Source: Cladocopium goreaui (taxonomy: Eukaryota > Sar > Dinophyceae > Suessiales > Symbiodiniaceae). Taken from it: a stretch of DNA of 64,000 nt. Below, in pieces: positions 1 through 13,031 of this stretch. Under the pieces are notes generated by a model, which was not told the DNA's origin, made no database searches, and worked only from the letters and a program-made list of their open reading frames with translations. The position numbers and the translations under genes were made by a program. The first letter of the stretch is position 1, and every line of letters begins with the position of its first letter. The stretch covers positions 183,131 to 247,130 of the forward strand of contig CAMXCT020000274.1 of the NCBI GenBank assembly GCA_947184155.2, given 5' to 3'.

Positions 1-668
1 TATATATGTTAATATATGTTAATATATGTTGATATATGTTAATATATGTGAATATATGTTAATATATGTTAATATATGGTAATATATGTTAATATATGGT
101 AATATATGTTAATATATGTTAATATATGTTAATATATGTTAATATATGTTAATATATGTTAATATATGTTAATATATGTTATTATATGTTAATATATGTT
201 AATATATGCTAATATATGTTAATATATGTTAATATATGTTAATATATGTTAATATATGTTAATATATGTTAATATATGTTAATATATGGTAATATATGGT
301 AATATATGTTAATATATGTTAATATATGTTAATATATGTTAATATATGTTAATATATGTTAATATATGTTAATATATGTTAATATATGTTAATATATGTT
401 AATATATGTTAATATATGTTAATATATGGTAATATATGTTAATATATGTTTATATATGTTAATATATGTTAATATATGTTAATATATGTTAATATATGTT
501 AATATATGCTAATATATGTTAATATATGTTAATATATGTTAATATATGCTAATATATGTTAATATATGTTAATATATGTTAATATATGTTAATATATGTT
601 ATTATATGTTAATATATGTTAATATATGCTAATATATGTTAATATATGTTAATATATGTTAATATATG
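1..668. repeat. 10-bp tandem satellite (AATATATGTT)n
   Basis: About 67 tandem copies of AATATATGTT run from the window edge. Scattered variants end GGT or GCT or start ATTATATG. The left limit lies outside the window. Confidence 0.98.
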
Positions 669-1392
669 TTTAGCATCCAAACAAGTTCAAGTACCAGAAT
701 TCACCAAGATGGCATTCCCATCCACGGCTCTGGACCATGTGCACCGCAGCTGGTAACTAGTAGCAATGGCTGCAGAACCGCGGCCGATCTTCCGCCAATG
801 GCCGCGACTTTGACGATACATGAAATATAAGGGAGATTTAGTGAATATGTATACATATATGTATATATATATATGTACTTATATATATGTATGTATATAT
901 ATATATATGTATATGACATTCACAACTTTCACAACTATACAATTTAGGGATCTCACGATTCAAGGATTCTATATATTCCATTAAAGTAAGAAATATAGGT
1001 CTTAAGAAGCCAATTGAATCCATAGAACTGAGAAATATTGACCCTACCCCGTGATTACTGACGATATATCCAAATAGCCTATATGTTTCCATGGTCGAAG
1101 CATGTATAAACATATAATATAGAGATATATAGAGTATGGTCATCCCACCATCACTGGAAAATCCTTATGTAACCTCTATCTCTATGAATGGGGTATTACC
1201 ATCCCCTCTGTCGGGAGAATCAGCGACTTTCACCGTGGCTCATTTGGTAACTTCTTCATAACCCTTCAAGCCCCGAAAAAAAGGTTAGATTATCCATATA
1301 CCAAACGTGTTTCCACATGCGCCATGGTCAAACATGGTATAATCATTGGTTTTAGTGATCCCAGCATTATTTGGAATCCTCATGTTGGCCAT

Positions 1393-1489
1393 TACCCTCT
1401 GGTAAACATACAAAAAACGATGGAAAGATCCACCATTTTTAACGGGAAAACTCACTATTTCTATGGCCATTTTCAATAGCAAACTACGT
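1393..1489. repeat. CCCTCTGG palindromic element, right end lost
   Basis: Starts TACCCTCTGGTAAAC and contains the internal block CTATTTCTATGGCCATTTTCAATAG. It stops without the mirrored CCAGAGGGTA end. A stray CCAGAGGGTA occurs at about 1702-1711. Confidence 0.75.
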
Positions 1490-1985
1490 CCCTTTGGATT
1501 GATCACCTATGTTGGATCACCATGGATGACCATACCACATCCCCTCGAAAAAAATCAATGACTTGCCTATTAAACATTCACCATAGCTACGTATATATAT
1601 ATATGTAATTATACATATACAGTTATATATAATAATATATTATACATATATAATGATATATATATATATTACATATATATATATATGTATGTCTCAAATT
1701 ACCAGAGGGTACCCTTCGGCAATCAAACATGACTTGCCAGAAAATCCCGCCTTTTTTTTTCGTCCAATGATTTGTCCAGAGAACAAAACCCTCCATTGTT
1801 TTCTTCGGGGATTTTTCAGCTAGCCATGTTCCATCATTTTACATCCATATAGTTGTTGGTTCTATTAGAACTTGATTTCGCTAGTATTCCAATTAATATA
1901 TATATATATTAATATCCCAATATATCACTCTAACCAACTGGCATATATTCCAAATACCCAATATATTAATATCCCAATATTCCAA

Positions 1986-2093
1986 TCCTCTGGTAAATAA
2001 ACAGTTCGACCCTGGCAGTCATCGGGGTTGGAAGCTTAGTTTCCATTAAAACTAGGCTATTTTCAGGGTCTATGTTCATTTACCAGGGGGTAA
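1986..2093. repeat. Palindromic element, CAGGGTCTATG subtype
   Basis: Same outer ends as the CCCTCTGG family, but the inner arms are TTCGACCCTGG and CAGGGTCTATG. Related copies are at 2868-2972, 28222-28336 and 53204-53292. Confidence 0.8.
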
Positions 2094-2410
2094 TATCCCA
2101 ATTAATATCACTTGATTACATCCCTAATTGTTGGGTATATCACACTGGAGTTTCCCGACGCACCTCCTGGCCGTTACCAGGACCTTCAAAGACCCGCACC
2201 TGAAAAGAAACGATAGGTCAATGGTTTAAGGCCGGCTTAGCATTATACCATGAATATATGGTGGATATATCTGGTTTATTAACGATTTTTTAAATAGTAA
2301 TTGTAATCATACATCCTGGTGAATTAATTGATGTGGCTTATCAAAATTTATTGGTCAATTTTCATGTGGCTGCAAAACCAGGATGTATGGTGGATATATC
2401 ATCATACATA

Positions 2411-2526
2411 TTACCATCTGGTTATTTAACATAGCCATGGAAAATCCCTCATAAATGGAGGTTTTAATGGGGAAATCATCTATAAATGGGCCATTTTCCA
2501 TGGCTATGTTAAATAACCAAAGGGTA
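2411..2526. repeat. CCCTCTGG-like palindrome, TTTAACATAGCC subtype
   Basis: Left end TACCATCTGGTTATTTAACATAG is mirrored by CTATGTTAAATAACCAAAGGGTA. Inner text ATAAATGGAGG/ATAAATGGGCC is shared with the copy at 26098-26224. Confidence 0.85.
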
Positions 2527-2867
2527 AATCTATTCAAGTTATCCCATCCCCTGTTCGGCCCCCCAGCAACCAGGAATGGATGTAGGGGTTTTCTATCTCA
2601 TATTTGGGATCATAGAATGGGGGTGGAGATAACATGAATGGGGGATGGGATTCTACTGTTTAACAAGGATGGATTGTGGAGATACCATGATACATCTATG
2701 GTTAGACGGGCGAAAAATTGCGAAACATCTATAGCTGGCCCAGCGGAATCCATGGCATGATTCCTCTGAACAACACAAAAAACGAAAATGCATGGAGCCA
2801 CGAATGCGTAGAGATGCGTAGAGTCGGAATCAAATTTTGTAACAGTACAACTATCTAGAACTGGAGA

Positions 2868-2972
2868 TACCCTCTGGTAAATTAACATAGACCCTGAAAA
2901 TGACCAATTTATAGTGGAAACTAGTCTTTCAACCCCCATCTGGCAGGGTCTATGTTCATTTACTGGAGGGTA
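2868..2972. repeat. Palindromic element, CAGGGTCTATG subtype
   Basis: TACCCTCTGGTAAATTAACATAGACCCTG at the left is mirrored by CAGGGTCTATGTTCATTTACTGGAGGGTA at the right, with TA at both ends. Confidence 0.85.
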
Positions 2973-3196
2973 ATTGCATACATATCAGTAAGTGGGTTTA
3001 AGGCTTGCCGTTCCAAACTCAACAATAGTTGATGACTGTTCTGCCCAAAGGAACTACCATAAGAAACAGTGGAACGGGTTCAGCCACCAAGCCATGAGTC
3101 AAAGTGGCTTCACATTCAATGATGACAGACCCTCTGGTATACTGACATCTCTGAGGGAAATCACCTTAACTGAGTTTTAACACGTCAACTACAAGA

Positions 3197-3317
3197 TGGG
3201 GCCCCCAAGATAGCTAAGTTGGTTTATAAGTGGTTTAACTATGGTTTATGGTAGATATAGCTATAGTTAATGGGGATTATCATGGTTTATAAACCAACTT
3301 ATAACTGGGGGGCCCCA
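3197..3317. repeat. 121-bp GGGGCCCC palindromic element, copy 1
   Basis: Ends TGGGGCCCCCAAGATAG and ACTGGGGGGCCCCA, with inner arms AGTTGGTTTATAA and TTATAAACCAACTT. It differs from the copy at 24989-25109 at a single position. Confidence 0.92.
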
Positions 3318-4254
3318 TCCTGTACTATAGCTGGGCCACTTCGCGAACAACATTCATTGACTGCGACCGCGCACCTTGGGCTTGTCGCCCTCAGACATCA
3401 TTGGGGCCCAACTCTTTCCATCCTGAGGGGCCCAGCACGGTGCCTCGCAATGTCACAATATATGTGATATGATAAGATTCGATACAATATAATACTAACT
3501 TGTCATATCAAGTTATATTAAGTTACATTAAGTGGTATCAAGTTACATTAAGTTACTCAAGTTACATTTAATCACATTCAATTATTGTTTATTGTATTAT
3601 ATTGTATCAAATCAAATTACATATTGTATATTGCATATTAAATATCACATGTTAAATACTATATATTGTATATTATATATTGTAGATTATATATTATGTA
3701 TATATCATGTATTATATTGTATTATAAAGTATTATAGTACATTATGTTATACTGTATGATATTGTATGATATGAAATTATATCATATCATATTGTATGAT
3801 CTTATGTTATATTATATGAAGTTATATCATATTATTTTTAAACAAAACATATCATATATAAAATATTACATATTATGTATGATATAATGTATATTGCATA
3901 CTGTGTACAAAATATGAAATATTATACATTATCTAGTGTATATGATGTAATAAATATCAAATATTGTAGTTAAGCCATTAAATGTTAACTATTATCATAT
4001 AATTTATATTTTACATCTCATCATATATAGTATATAGTTTAATCTATATTATATCAACAATTATAGACACATGAATATATGTATATATATATACATTATA
4101 CATATATAATATTATACACACAGAAACACACACACACATATATATATGTATATGTATATATATATATGTATAGATGTGTGTTTCTGTATGTATAATATTA
4201 TATATGTGTATGTATGTGTGGGTCAATTCTGTATGAGCAACTGCCAAACCCAAC

Positions 4255-4345
4255 AATCCCTGTAACCCCTGCCCAGCGTCAGGGCTGAAGGAGAGGGTAA
4301 ATTTGGTGACCTCAGATCGATTGTCAGGCGAAGTCGTCCCCTTCA
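4255..4345 (-). CDS. Doubtful exon
   Basis: A moderately GC-rich stretch open on the minus strand (EVTKFTLSFSPDAGQGLQ). It is flanked by AT repeats and has no clear phase partner or family match. Listed only because it stands out from the surrounding AT-rich DNA. Confidence 0.25.
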
Positions 4346-5099
4346 ACGGGTTCAACGTGATGGAAACCAATTACCTTAGCTAGGGTCGTAGAGTAAACCT
4401 ACAGATGTGGAAAACCAATGGAAAAACCCAAATAAAATGATACATATATATATATATATTCACAGGATGGTACTAATTGATGCAATGATATAATAACCAA
4501 AAGTAGAATGGATAAGCTTAATCTGATCCATGTACCTGCTGGGAGCATCTGCAAGTCTGGATGACTTTCAGTTAGTCGTGGCATCCATCCCAAACAAGGG
4601 GAACCCTGACGATGGGGATATATACGTATAAATATATACTTGAGGCCGGGGGTGGATGACGAAAGCTAGCGGGGTAGGAGAAAGAAGGAAGAGAAGAGGT
4701 GAGTTGCGGAGGGACTGTCATCATCGTGTCGCGGCATTGTTCGTCCCAACAAGGATGCAACAATGATATATGATATATGATATATAACAATGATATATAT
4801 GGGGGAGGGGGCAGGGGGGGGCCCTTTCGCGTGAAAAATCACGTGATGTCCTTGAGCAGCCCCCGGAATACTTGCTAAAGTAAGAAGACTCCAGCTAGCT
4901 GACGCTAGCTTTCGTGATATATATATATATATATTATATATATATACGTATATAAATAAATCCCTACCAATATGGGTTGATGACCGGCCACCAATATTAG
5001 GGTAAACAAAATCATCTTTTGACCATGGCACATATACAAAAGTCGGACTCACAAACCTGATTCAAGGCCATCTATGAATCTATGATGACTTCCCAAACA

Positions 5100-5204
5100 T
5101 CAAAGAGCATTTCTAGTGGGGTCGCTTGAAGTCGCCAGTGTTCCAGCCAACATGTGCTCTGCCATTGCTAGACAATCTGACTCGAGGTCCACCAACTCTT
5201 TTTG
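5100..5204 (-). CDS. Candidate last exon with TGA
   Basis: 34 codons and a TGA: QKELVDLESDCLAMAEHMLA then GTLATSSDPTRNAL. The acceptor is gctcag|CAAAAA, phase 0. It could be the C-terminus of the chain; internal GT and GC sites mean it could also be spliced onward before the stop. Beyond it only repeats and one doubtful exon were seen. Confidence 0.65.
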   Translation of the reverse strand, partial: QKELVDLESDCLAMAEHMLAGTLATSSDPTRNAL

Positions 5205-5396
5205 CTGAGCGTGAGAAGCAATTGTTAAAATCGTTACTCTTCAACATTGGCAGGGGATTGGGAAGAGTTCATATTTAGCTGGCTTAAACGCAGTACTAAC
5301 AATGTCAGCATGGCTTCACATGGTTTCAGGCCTGTTTGCACGGCAGTATGGCCTCTTTTTCAATCAGCAAATCCACCCGTTGTGCCGACCAGGAAC

Positions 5397-5457
5397 CCAT
5401 TGCTCTTCCAGCTTGAAAATACCCGCCTGAGCGGTGAAATCCAAGCGGTTCACGCGC
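5397..5457 (-). CDS. Tail exon, unrecognised
   Basis: 20 codons: RVNRLDFTAQAGIFKLEEQW. The acceptor is tatcag|GCGCGT, phase 2 in. The donor is TGG|gttcct, or alternatively CCTG|gtcggc. Confidence 0.8.
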
Positions 5458-5519
5458 CTGATATATAGGTTGTAGATGGTTGTAGTACTGGTTGTTGATC
5501 AGGATTCTTGTAGTGGATT

Positions 5520-5629
5520 TACCCTCTGGTAAACATACAAAAAACTATGGAACATCACCATTTTTCATGGGAAAGCTCACTATTTCTATGGCCATTTTCA
5601 ATAGCTATGTAACAAATTACCAGAGGGTA
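5520..5629. repeat. CCCTCTGG palindromic element
   Basis: Runs from TACCCTCTGGTAAACA to AAATTACCAGAGGGTA around the block CTATTTCTATGGCCATTTTCAATAG. It lies just upstream of the tail exon at 5397-5457 in transcription order. Confidence 0.92.
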
Positions 5630-6259
5630 GTGGATTTATGATTTGTAAAAAACTGATCCTCGTCAACCAACCACAAATATCCACCAATCCACCACCACTT
5701 CATAGTACAGCCATCAAATTATGGCTTTTGATTGATTTGTGTGATTGGTTCAAGCCTATCAAATTACAAAGATGGCTTATAATTCTCATAAATCCTATGA
5801 CCATAGCTACCATAAATCCTAGCTATTGGAGATATTTGCACCAACTTAGCATCTCCAAAGTTGGGCATCATCCACCGGGGTGAGCGATTTTTCTGTCGGG
5901 GCTCTGTGTCCTCTTCCGTCTCCATCTTCTTTTGAAGAGCCAAGTAGCAAAGCAACCTGAGCGACGATCATGACGTAAAAAATCACGAACATGTCTGAGT
6001 AAATCGTAAGCCAACTAGATGGACATTGTTAACTCATAAACCTTCAAAACAAAACTCCCCCAGAGTGACTTGTGGAATATCATATACCGTATACCCCTCT
6101 TAGATTGATCTTGGAATAGTACTTCACAAGGCTGAAATAAACCAATTTGGGGACGATTCCCTCTACTAACCATCATCTATGGTCAATTCGTTCCGAGGTT
6201 AGGTGGATTCCCAGTCTGTTGCAATCTTAGGAGTTGAATGCGCAGCTGGCTGATTGGAT

Positions 6260-6365
6260 TACCCTCTGGTAAACGAACGTAGCTATTGAAGATGGCCATT
6301 TATAGTTGATTTACCTATTAAAAGTGGTGATTTTCAATAGTTTTTTGTTAGTTTACCAGAGGGTA
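6260..6365. repeat. CCCTCTGG palindromic element
   Basis: Full-length, TACCCTCTGGTAAACG to GTTTACCAGAGGGTA. It sits in the intron between tail exons 6752-6795 and 5397-5457. Confidence 0.92.
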
Positions 6366-6751
6366 ACTCTACTTGAAACAAGGTAGCATCATACCCACCC
6401 AGCTCATACTGCTTGACACGACGATCCATGACTTCACGATGCAAACAATTGCCTATTTTGCGGTGTCATCAAACATAGAGTAGATTTTCCCGTTCAAACC
6501 TGCATTTGGTTCGGGGATTTCCCAGCCATGTTTGATTACCAGAGCGCACTCTCACGGGCAAAAGATTGTTCAGCTTTATCTTCAAGCACTCGATGTTGAG
6601 AAAATTCCACAATTCACAATCTTTCAGTTTTCACCCCACCCCAAAACAAATCCCACAATGCTTCGAGGTTCTTGGGCCTATTTCAACGTAGTGATAGTAG
6701 TGGTCCCAACCAACCAGTTGGGGGTAAACCAATCGTTGGCCAGGCCACTGC

Positions 6752-6795
6752 AGCATGCGGTTGCTCTCCACCGTGTTCTTACCGCCCAGGATGTC
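6752..6795 (-). CDS. Tail exon, unrecognised
   Basis: Encodes DILGGKNTVESNRM; the frame before the acceptor reads WVAQ. The acceptor is gcccag|GACATC and the GC donor ATGCT|gcagtg is chosen for phase 2. The 3' edge is tentative. Confidence 0.75.
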
Positions 6796-6858
6796 CTGGG
6801 CGACCCAGCAACAAAAAACTCGAAGGTATGAATCAAAAATGATGGGTTAAAGAGGTTT

Positions 6859-6978
6859 TACCCTCTGGTAGAGTAAAAGATTGCTATTGAAAATTGCCAG
6901 TTAATGCCATTTATATAAAGGTGATTTACCCAACAAACATGGTGATATTCCATAGTTATGTTAGTTTACCAGAGGGTA
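6859..6978. repeat. CCCTCTGG palindromic element
   Basis: Full-length, TACCCTCTGGTAGAG to AGTTTACCAGAGGGTA. It sits in the intron between the exons at 7282-7351 and 6752-6795. Confidence 0.9.
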
Positions 6979-7281
6979 ATGGGCCTAAAATTAGCGTCTT
7001 AGGGTCTTCTCATGGGGCTGCGCAGCTGAGTTTTCCAAAGTGCTTGAAATACTTTGAAAGGAGTGATGACTAGAGTCATTTCCAGACCAGCCAGCTAACA
7101 TTAAGGGTCCTGGATCTGCCAATGAATGGTCTTGCCTTGTACTTCTTCCCCAAATTCTCGTTTTAACCCAAGTTAAATCACGATTTTCTGTTTCCTCTGT
7201 TTTCGCCATTTTACCACCATTTTCCCAAGTTTTTTCTGCATCTTTCATCCTCCATAACTTCTCCCAAGCGGTGGAAACCAC

Positions 7282-7351
7282 CAAGGCACTGAAGCAGTCA
7301 ACTTCAGGGGCGGAATCGTCCAGGACTTGGCTTCCAGAGCTTGTTTCAGAC
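7282..7351 (-). CDS. Tail exon, Ser-rich acidic, unrecognised
   Basis: 23 codons: SETSSGSQVLDDSAPEVDCF then SAL. The acceptor is cccag|GTCTGA and the donor TTG|gtggtt. The open frame continues into the intron (VVSTAWEKLWRMK). Confidence 0.8.
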
Positions 7352-9221
7352 CTGGGTGAAGTTGCTCAGTCGCAGGCCGGGCCTATGAGGTGTGGATGGG
7401 AACTTCGTTTTATGTATCATATGTATCTATAATGCATGTGTATATATATATATACATAATATGTAGTGCATGTCATATATGTATATGTGCATATCATGTA
7501 TATATATAATTATATATATATACATGTTATTCAGATAAGGGTCACAATGATAGCTAATTGCTGGTTGGTTACTTCAAATATGTAATATGTATATGTGTAT
7601 ATACCATTATATACCTAGAATACTGTGAACCCAATGCCATAAACTGTCCCAGTAACCAATCATAAAATGGGGCTCGATTTATATCATCATAAACAAGGGG
7701 TATACCGGTATACCCAAGAATAACTCTGAATGGGGATGGCTTCATTCTTAGGCTTACCTGATTTTGCATGTATGATTATGTATATACATAAGATATGTAC
7801 ACAGTACACATATGATATCCAGACAGGTTGATGCAAACAACATAAGTAAAGGTTGGTCAAAAAGTAACATGCATCCTTGGCGATAGGCAACTGCAGGGCT
7901 CCTCAATAGGATATCATGTAGTCTTCCAATGACTCCGGTAAAATGACCCTGGACATGTTTGATAAACCTTCACCGGACAGAGATAGATGATAATTATGTA
8001 TATGATTGTATATGTATATTTGTATATATATATAGTACATTCGGAAGGTTCAATTTCCCAATCCCAATGGAACACTGATACTAAAAAGTGGAGTGTGCAA
8101 AAAAAAAACACAGAATCTGACTTCAGGACATTGGCGCCAAGGAACGTGATAGGAGAAGATCAAAGAATTCAACCTGTGCAAACTTAGACTTGGACGAAGG
8201 GTTCAGGTGCATATGGCATGGATAGAACATGCATATCACCATGTCCATAGCAAGCATGAAAAAGCATGAACAAGTACCAAGTAATACATGTGCGTTCTTC
8301 CGCATGAACATTCACTAGATTTCTGAGCGATTTGTAGCGGCTGATAAACCTCGCACTGCCTTTGAAAAATGTCTCCCTTGTCGGTACAAACCCTCCTTTT
8401 TCTGGCGCCAAAAATGAGGCACACCCCAAAATGGCAATTTTAAACAGGCAACACCATGATAAACCATTGGATGTCGGATGTTAGTAGAAGTGTTTTCCAC
8501 ATTTTCAGACAAACAACAGATCCCAAAACAGATCCCAAAACAGTTGACGCAATGTAAACAGTACCATATTACCCAAATTTGGGGGATGGCAAAGGATGGG
8601 GATGATTCCAATGGCTCGGGAACAAACAAGCCATATCCAGTACGTAGATTTTAGAACACAAAACCAAATAAAATTAGGTTTAGTGCCAACAAGAGGGTAC
8701 AAGCGGGTGGAATGGCTTATAGAGGTAAAACATGGTAAAACAATATCAATTTCCTCCTGAAAACGTCATAATTTACCTACCATAGATTGAAGCAACTCTT
8801 TTGGGACAATCCCATCAAGGTGGCCCTACAAAAAACAGTTCTTGGAGCTATGTTTACCAACTTTGCTATTGTTTGCGGGCCATTGTTGTTGGTTGTAAAT
8901 AATATGTGTATATATACAGTATAATATACACCACATTCAATCCCAAATCCAATTAATATACCATAAATCATTAATCATATACCACATTTCCACATTAGGA
9001 TATTGATAATTGATAACCATATAGATATTGTTGGTTCTATATCTCCGTTCTTATCCCATTCTAATATAGCAATGTATCGCTATCCCATTGTATATGAATG
9101 TATATCCTTATATCTACCGTTGCTGGATATAATGATGGGAGAACTATCCAAATCAGAGGTAACAGGTCCCATAAATTCATAAAACCCATAGAAAATGGAT
9201 ATTTTTTTCAAGCCATCCTTC

Positions 9222-9321
9222 CCATCCTTCGGTTCCTTCACTTCTCGGCGCGCCTTGGCCGAGCGGTCCGCTTTGTTCAGCTGGTCGTAGTCCAAGTGCG
9301 ACGGGCTGAAATTGGGTTCAC
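9222..9321 (-). CDS. Tail exon, charged, unrecognised
   Basis: Encodes EPNFSPSHLDYDQLNKADRS then AKARREVKEPKD. The acceptor is gtcag|GTGAAC; the donor is either GATGG|gaagga (phase 2, used here) or an earlier GAA|gtgaag. Strongly charged; no domain recognised. Confidence 0.82.
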
Positions 9322-10211
9322 CTGACTAAGGGGTCCCCGGGGCCCCCGCTGTGACAGCTCAACCCATCAACAAAAAGGTGTGTTCACTCAGTTTACTCAG
9401 CAAAAATGGAATACAATTTGGAATACACTTGGATAAACTATGATAAACATTGGGACATATATGAACATTGGTACATAGAACCAACATAAATCTGGGGAAA
9501 ACGGCTTGTAACTTTGCTATTGCAACGGATTTCTTGTGGATGTAGCATGATGTATCTACAGTTGGGTTAAATTCAACCAACTCATGGCTGCGAGGGGCCC
9601 ACTTTGTTTTGCCCGGCACCCTTGATTTACGAACTGTGGAGATAGAGAGAATATACTATCTTTATACATGATTGACTGGAGGAAGGGTCTCTTTGATCAT
9701 GCCTTGAGATACAAGCATGATCACATCTCCATCCAAACGGGAACAGGCTGCTTCTTTTTTTTTACGTGTTCCCCAGCATGAATCAAGGCAATGTTTGTTT
9801 ATTTCTAAAGCAGCATTGCTTGCAGGAGTTTTTGACTCTTTGGAGATAAGTCTTCTGCAATAACAATAAAATAGAATCATGGATATCACCTATCAAAATG
9901 GAGGCAACCGGTAGGTGACAACTGGGACAACTCGTGCGGCTTGATTTCACCTGGTGACTGGTGGCTCTGAACTCATCGGCTGACATCTTTGCACTCGTGC
10001 AGGTTGGCATGAAACAAGAAAGAGTGAACGTCAGGTAGCCAGACTGGGTGATACCATTTGAAATCAGCACCCCAACTACTAAACTACACATCAAGAGATT
10101 CGCGATCTTTTTAACTGCAACATAACTGCAACCCTGCAACCATCATATAGTTCAAAACATATTTAATGATATTCAAAACTTATTTATCAGATAATAAGAA
10201 CCAGATGATTA

Positions 10212-10262
10212 TCTGGTGATTATCAATGATATATAATAAAAAAAACACCAGATAATCACCAG
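10212..10262. repeat. Short inverted repeat
   Basis: CTGGTGATTATC is mirrored by GATAATCACCAG around an AT-rich loop, a possible hairpin or a remnant of a palindromic element. Confidence 0.7.
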
Positions 10263-11125
10263 TGTTTTCACCCCATAATCCTCCCACGTATCCATATCCA
10301 TTGACTATTCCCCATCGCGAGTTTGTCCAAGGTTCCGGGATCTAGGGCATGAAACCGTGCGTGGGCGATCATGAACACATCCTAAAAGCTGCGGTGTTCG
10401 TTTTTTAATGGTCACAGAAAAGGTCAAAATTCCAAACATCTTCCAAGTTTTTCTCGGGAAAAACAACTCTGTGATTTTTTTTGGGTGCTTCAAAATTGCG
10501 ATGGAGAAAAACGAAAACAGGTCGTCACCGGGTTTTGTCATCCCAAGGGGGGGCATGACAGGACGTTTCATGGGCATAGACCCCCTTGAGGACACCAAAA
10601 TTGCTGCATGATGATCTTTGATACGTTCTCAAACTTTGGCATTCCACATTTGTGGAAGATTCAGGAAGTAAACCTATAGAGGTACCACGGATCTTGTCTG
10701 TTTCGAGGATACTCATCCCAAGTATTTAAATCGTGACTCGTTGTTAGTTTTTTCCGTTTGAAATGAATCTCAGGGACTTTGCAATCCTCACACCTACGAT
10801 TCCCGCTCATCCATGCCTAACAAATAGATATTCAAAGAAACTAAAAATAGGATGGTATGAGTATGACCATCACATCATTCAATCGATGGCTTGACATTTC
10901 ACACTGTTGCTTCCCCATTAAAAAAACACCCCCCCGGTGAACTAACATAGCTATGGACAAATACTGCAAAAAATCACCATCTTTAATAGATACACCGGTC
11001 CGCCGGTCCCCGTACTCAATGGGCCAAGTGGCCAAGTTTCATGGAGCTGATTCCCAGAGGCTAAGCATCTCAATTCTATACATCCCTATTGGAGAGATCC
11101 CATTGTTTGAAGCATTGGAACCCAC

Positions 11126-11232
11126 CGGAACCGCAGTGATCCTTCCAAGTGGCATGGATAAGCCGCACTGGTGGACGCTTATAGAGTCGCCCTGGGGGTC
11201 GCGGATCAGAGGATTCCAGGAGTTTCTCCAAC
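11126..11232 (-). CDS. Tail exon, unrecognised
   Basis: 35 codons: LEKLLESSDPRPPGRLYKRP then PVRLIHATWKDHCGS. The acceptor is gctcag|GTTGGA and the donor TCCG|gtgggt. It joins in phase 1 to the exon at 9222-9321. Confidence 0.82.
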
Positions 11233-12504
11233 CTGAGCTGAACAAAAAAGCCGCAACAACCTATTGGAAAACATATATCCTTGATGGGTTTATCCATGGT
11301 TATTCATGTTCTCTCTCTCTATATATATGTTTATTGATGTTTCTCTCAAAATTTCGGATTCATGTGGGATTTATCCCACGGCTTCAATAATGAGTCTATC
11401 CAACAAAATGCTGGATTTACCCCCGATGCGTCGCGATTTCATTGGGAAACGTGATTTTAATGCGGGAACATGATCAAAAACCTATTGGAAAATCAGATTG
11501 TCATCAAACAATAATTGTTAGTTTGTCATGGGCATTCCGAGCTCATGGATTATGATGATCCCCAATATATTAAAGTGTAGAAAAACATCCTACAATCATT
11601 CTGTCCACCCTTGTGCCTTACAACGACACGGGGCCGATATGGGGCCAATGGCTCAATAGCATACAACAATCTAAAGCCACATAATAATTATTCAATAATA
11701 TAAACTGTAGAATGGTTCTGTGACTCTTGGATTTTATATGATTTTATCAGGTATCTGAGCACCCAACGCTGAAGGGTGGAAGAATCTTGAGAGGACTTGA
11801 CTGTCTCATGGGCCAAAGGAGATCGGTTTACATGGCTTGGGTTGAAACTTCCTAGATGCCGAAGGCCTGTAGAGAGATACAGTATCAAAAGATATTGGGC
11901 ACTTGCATCATGTTGTATTCACACATAAATCTACATTGGCCAGTCAGTCATACAGAAAATTCTTGATAGAATGCTGGGTAATAACGTTTTGATTATATTT
12001 GTCACGAAGCACAATAATCCATGCAAATAGTGATGACAATCAGGCATAGCTAAAGACAATACATGTTTTTTCTTTAAAAAAAACACATTAGAAAAAACTA
12101 GACAATCCAATGTCAGAACTATTGCAAAGCATTGACCCAAGGCCACAAGGCAAGCACCCAGAGTTCCCAATGGCACCGAATCCAAACAACCACATATCCC
12201 CTAAGCAGGCTGGAAGATAGCAAAACACATAGACACCGCAACAAAACTCAAGAATCAAACACCAAACACAGCAGAGCTCGCACGTGTTTAGGGGGTAGGC
12301 ACGACTTCTTACGTTAACTTCTCTGCAATTCTGGTACTCTGCACGTGGGCACGACATTGTTTGTTCCCTGTAAATGGATCCCCAGCAGCAACAGAACATG
12401 TGCTGCTAGATCCGACTGACAAAATGATACAAACTGGGTCTCAAGTTCCCCAGATTGACGGAAAATGGTGCCACACATTTTCCCGAAGTGTATCAAACTG
12501 TAAT

Positions 12505-12630
12505 CTGGTTGGTGGTATACCTACCCCTCTGAAAAATATGAGTTCGTCAGTTGGGATGATGACATTTCCAACTGAATGGAAATATGGAAAAATAACAAAT
12601 GTATGACAAATGTGCCAAACCACCAACCAG
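12505..12630. repeat. CTGGTTGGTGG palindromic element
   Basis: Left end CTGGTTGGTGGTATACC and right end AACCACCAACCAG. The internal GAAAAATATGAGTTCGTCAG and TTGGGATGATGA are shared with the copies at 33770, 36844 and, more diverged, 17266 and 39887. Confidence 0.9.
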
Positions 12631-12917
12631 TAATGCACATCTGATGATAGTCTCTGATAGAGTTGTCCAACAATCCACCACTGTGCCCAGCAGCAAAGGG
12701 CCAGTCTGGTCTGGGCTGCCTGCAAGGCGGTGTCGGGGCAGGAGTAACAACATTCATCAATCACAACGGGCTGAACATGAACACAGAAGAAATGGCTACA
12801 GTTGTTGATCACAGATCTGTGTAGTTTTCAGAGTTCGAGTACGTATGTCAAGTGAATAACTGACTTTGACGAAAAGACGTGGAAGGACAAGTAGAAGGTT
12901 GCAGAGTGAAACACATG

Positions 12918-13031
12918 TACCCTCTGCTAAACTAACATAGCTATGGAAAATCACCATTCTTAATGGGTAAATCCACTATTTCTATGGCCATTTTCAAGTT
13001 CGCAAACTGTAGACGTTTACCAGGCCGGGTA
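12918..13031. repeat. CCCTCTGG palindromic element, CCGGGTA right end
   Basis: TACCCTCTGCTAAACTAACATAG at the left; the right end is GTTTACCAGGCCGGGTA, the same variant as at 17093-17200. Confidence 0.88.

Larger units (their letters stand above)
669..4254. other. No gene seen; repeats and AT-rich DNA
   Basis: Apart from palindromic elements listed separately, this stretch holds AT dinucleotide-rich tracts (about 845-910 and 1590-1690). From about 3470 to 4220 there is a long A/T-rich region with ATATTGTATT-like repeats and a CACACA/TGTGTG inverted pair. The longest open frames show no coding signature. Confidence 0.7.

Noticed and set aside
9250..9300. tRNA-like GCCTTGGCCGAGCGGTCCG on the plus strand
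   Set aside because: It resembles a tRNA D-arm, but I could not form an acceptor stem or T-arm, and the stretch lies inside a well supported minus-strand exon.
12655..12745. GC-rich open island, minus strand, three open frames
   Set aside because: No frame stands out by codon bias and no phase partner was found. It lies beside a CTGGTTGG element.
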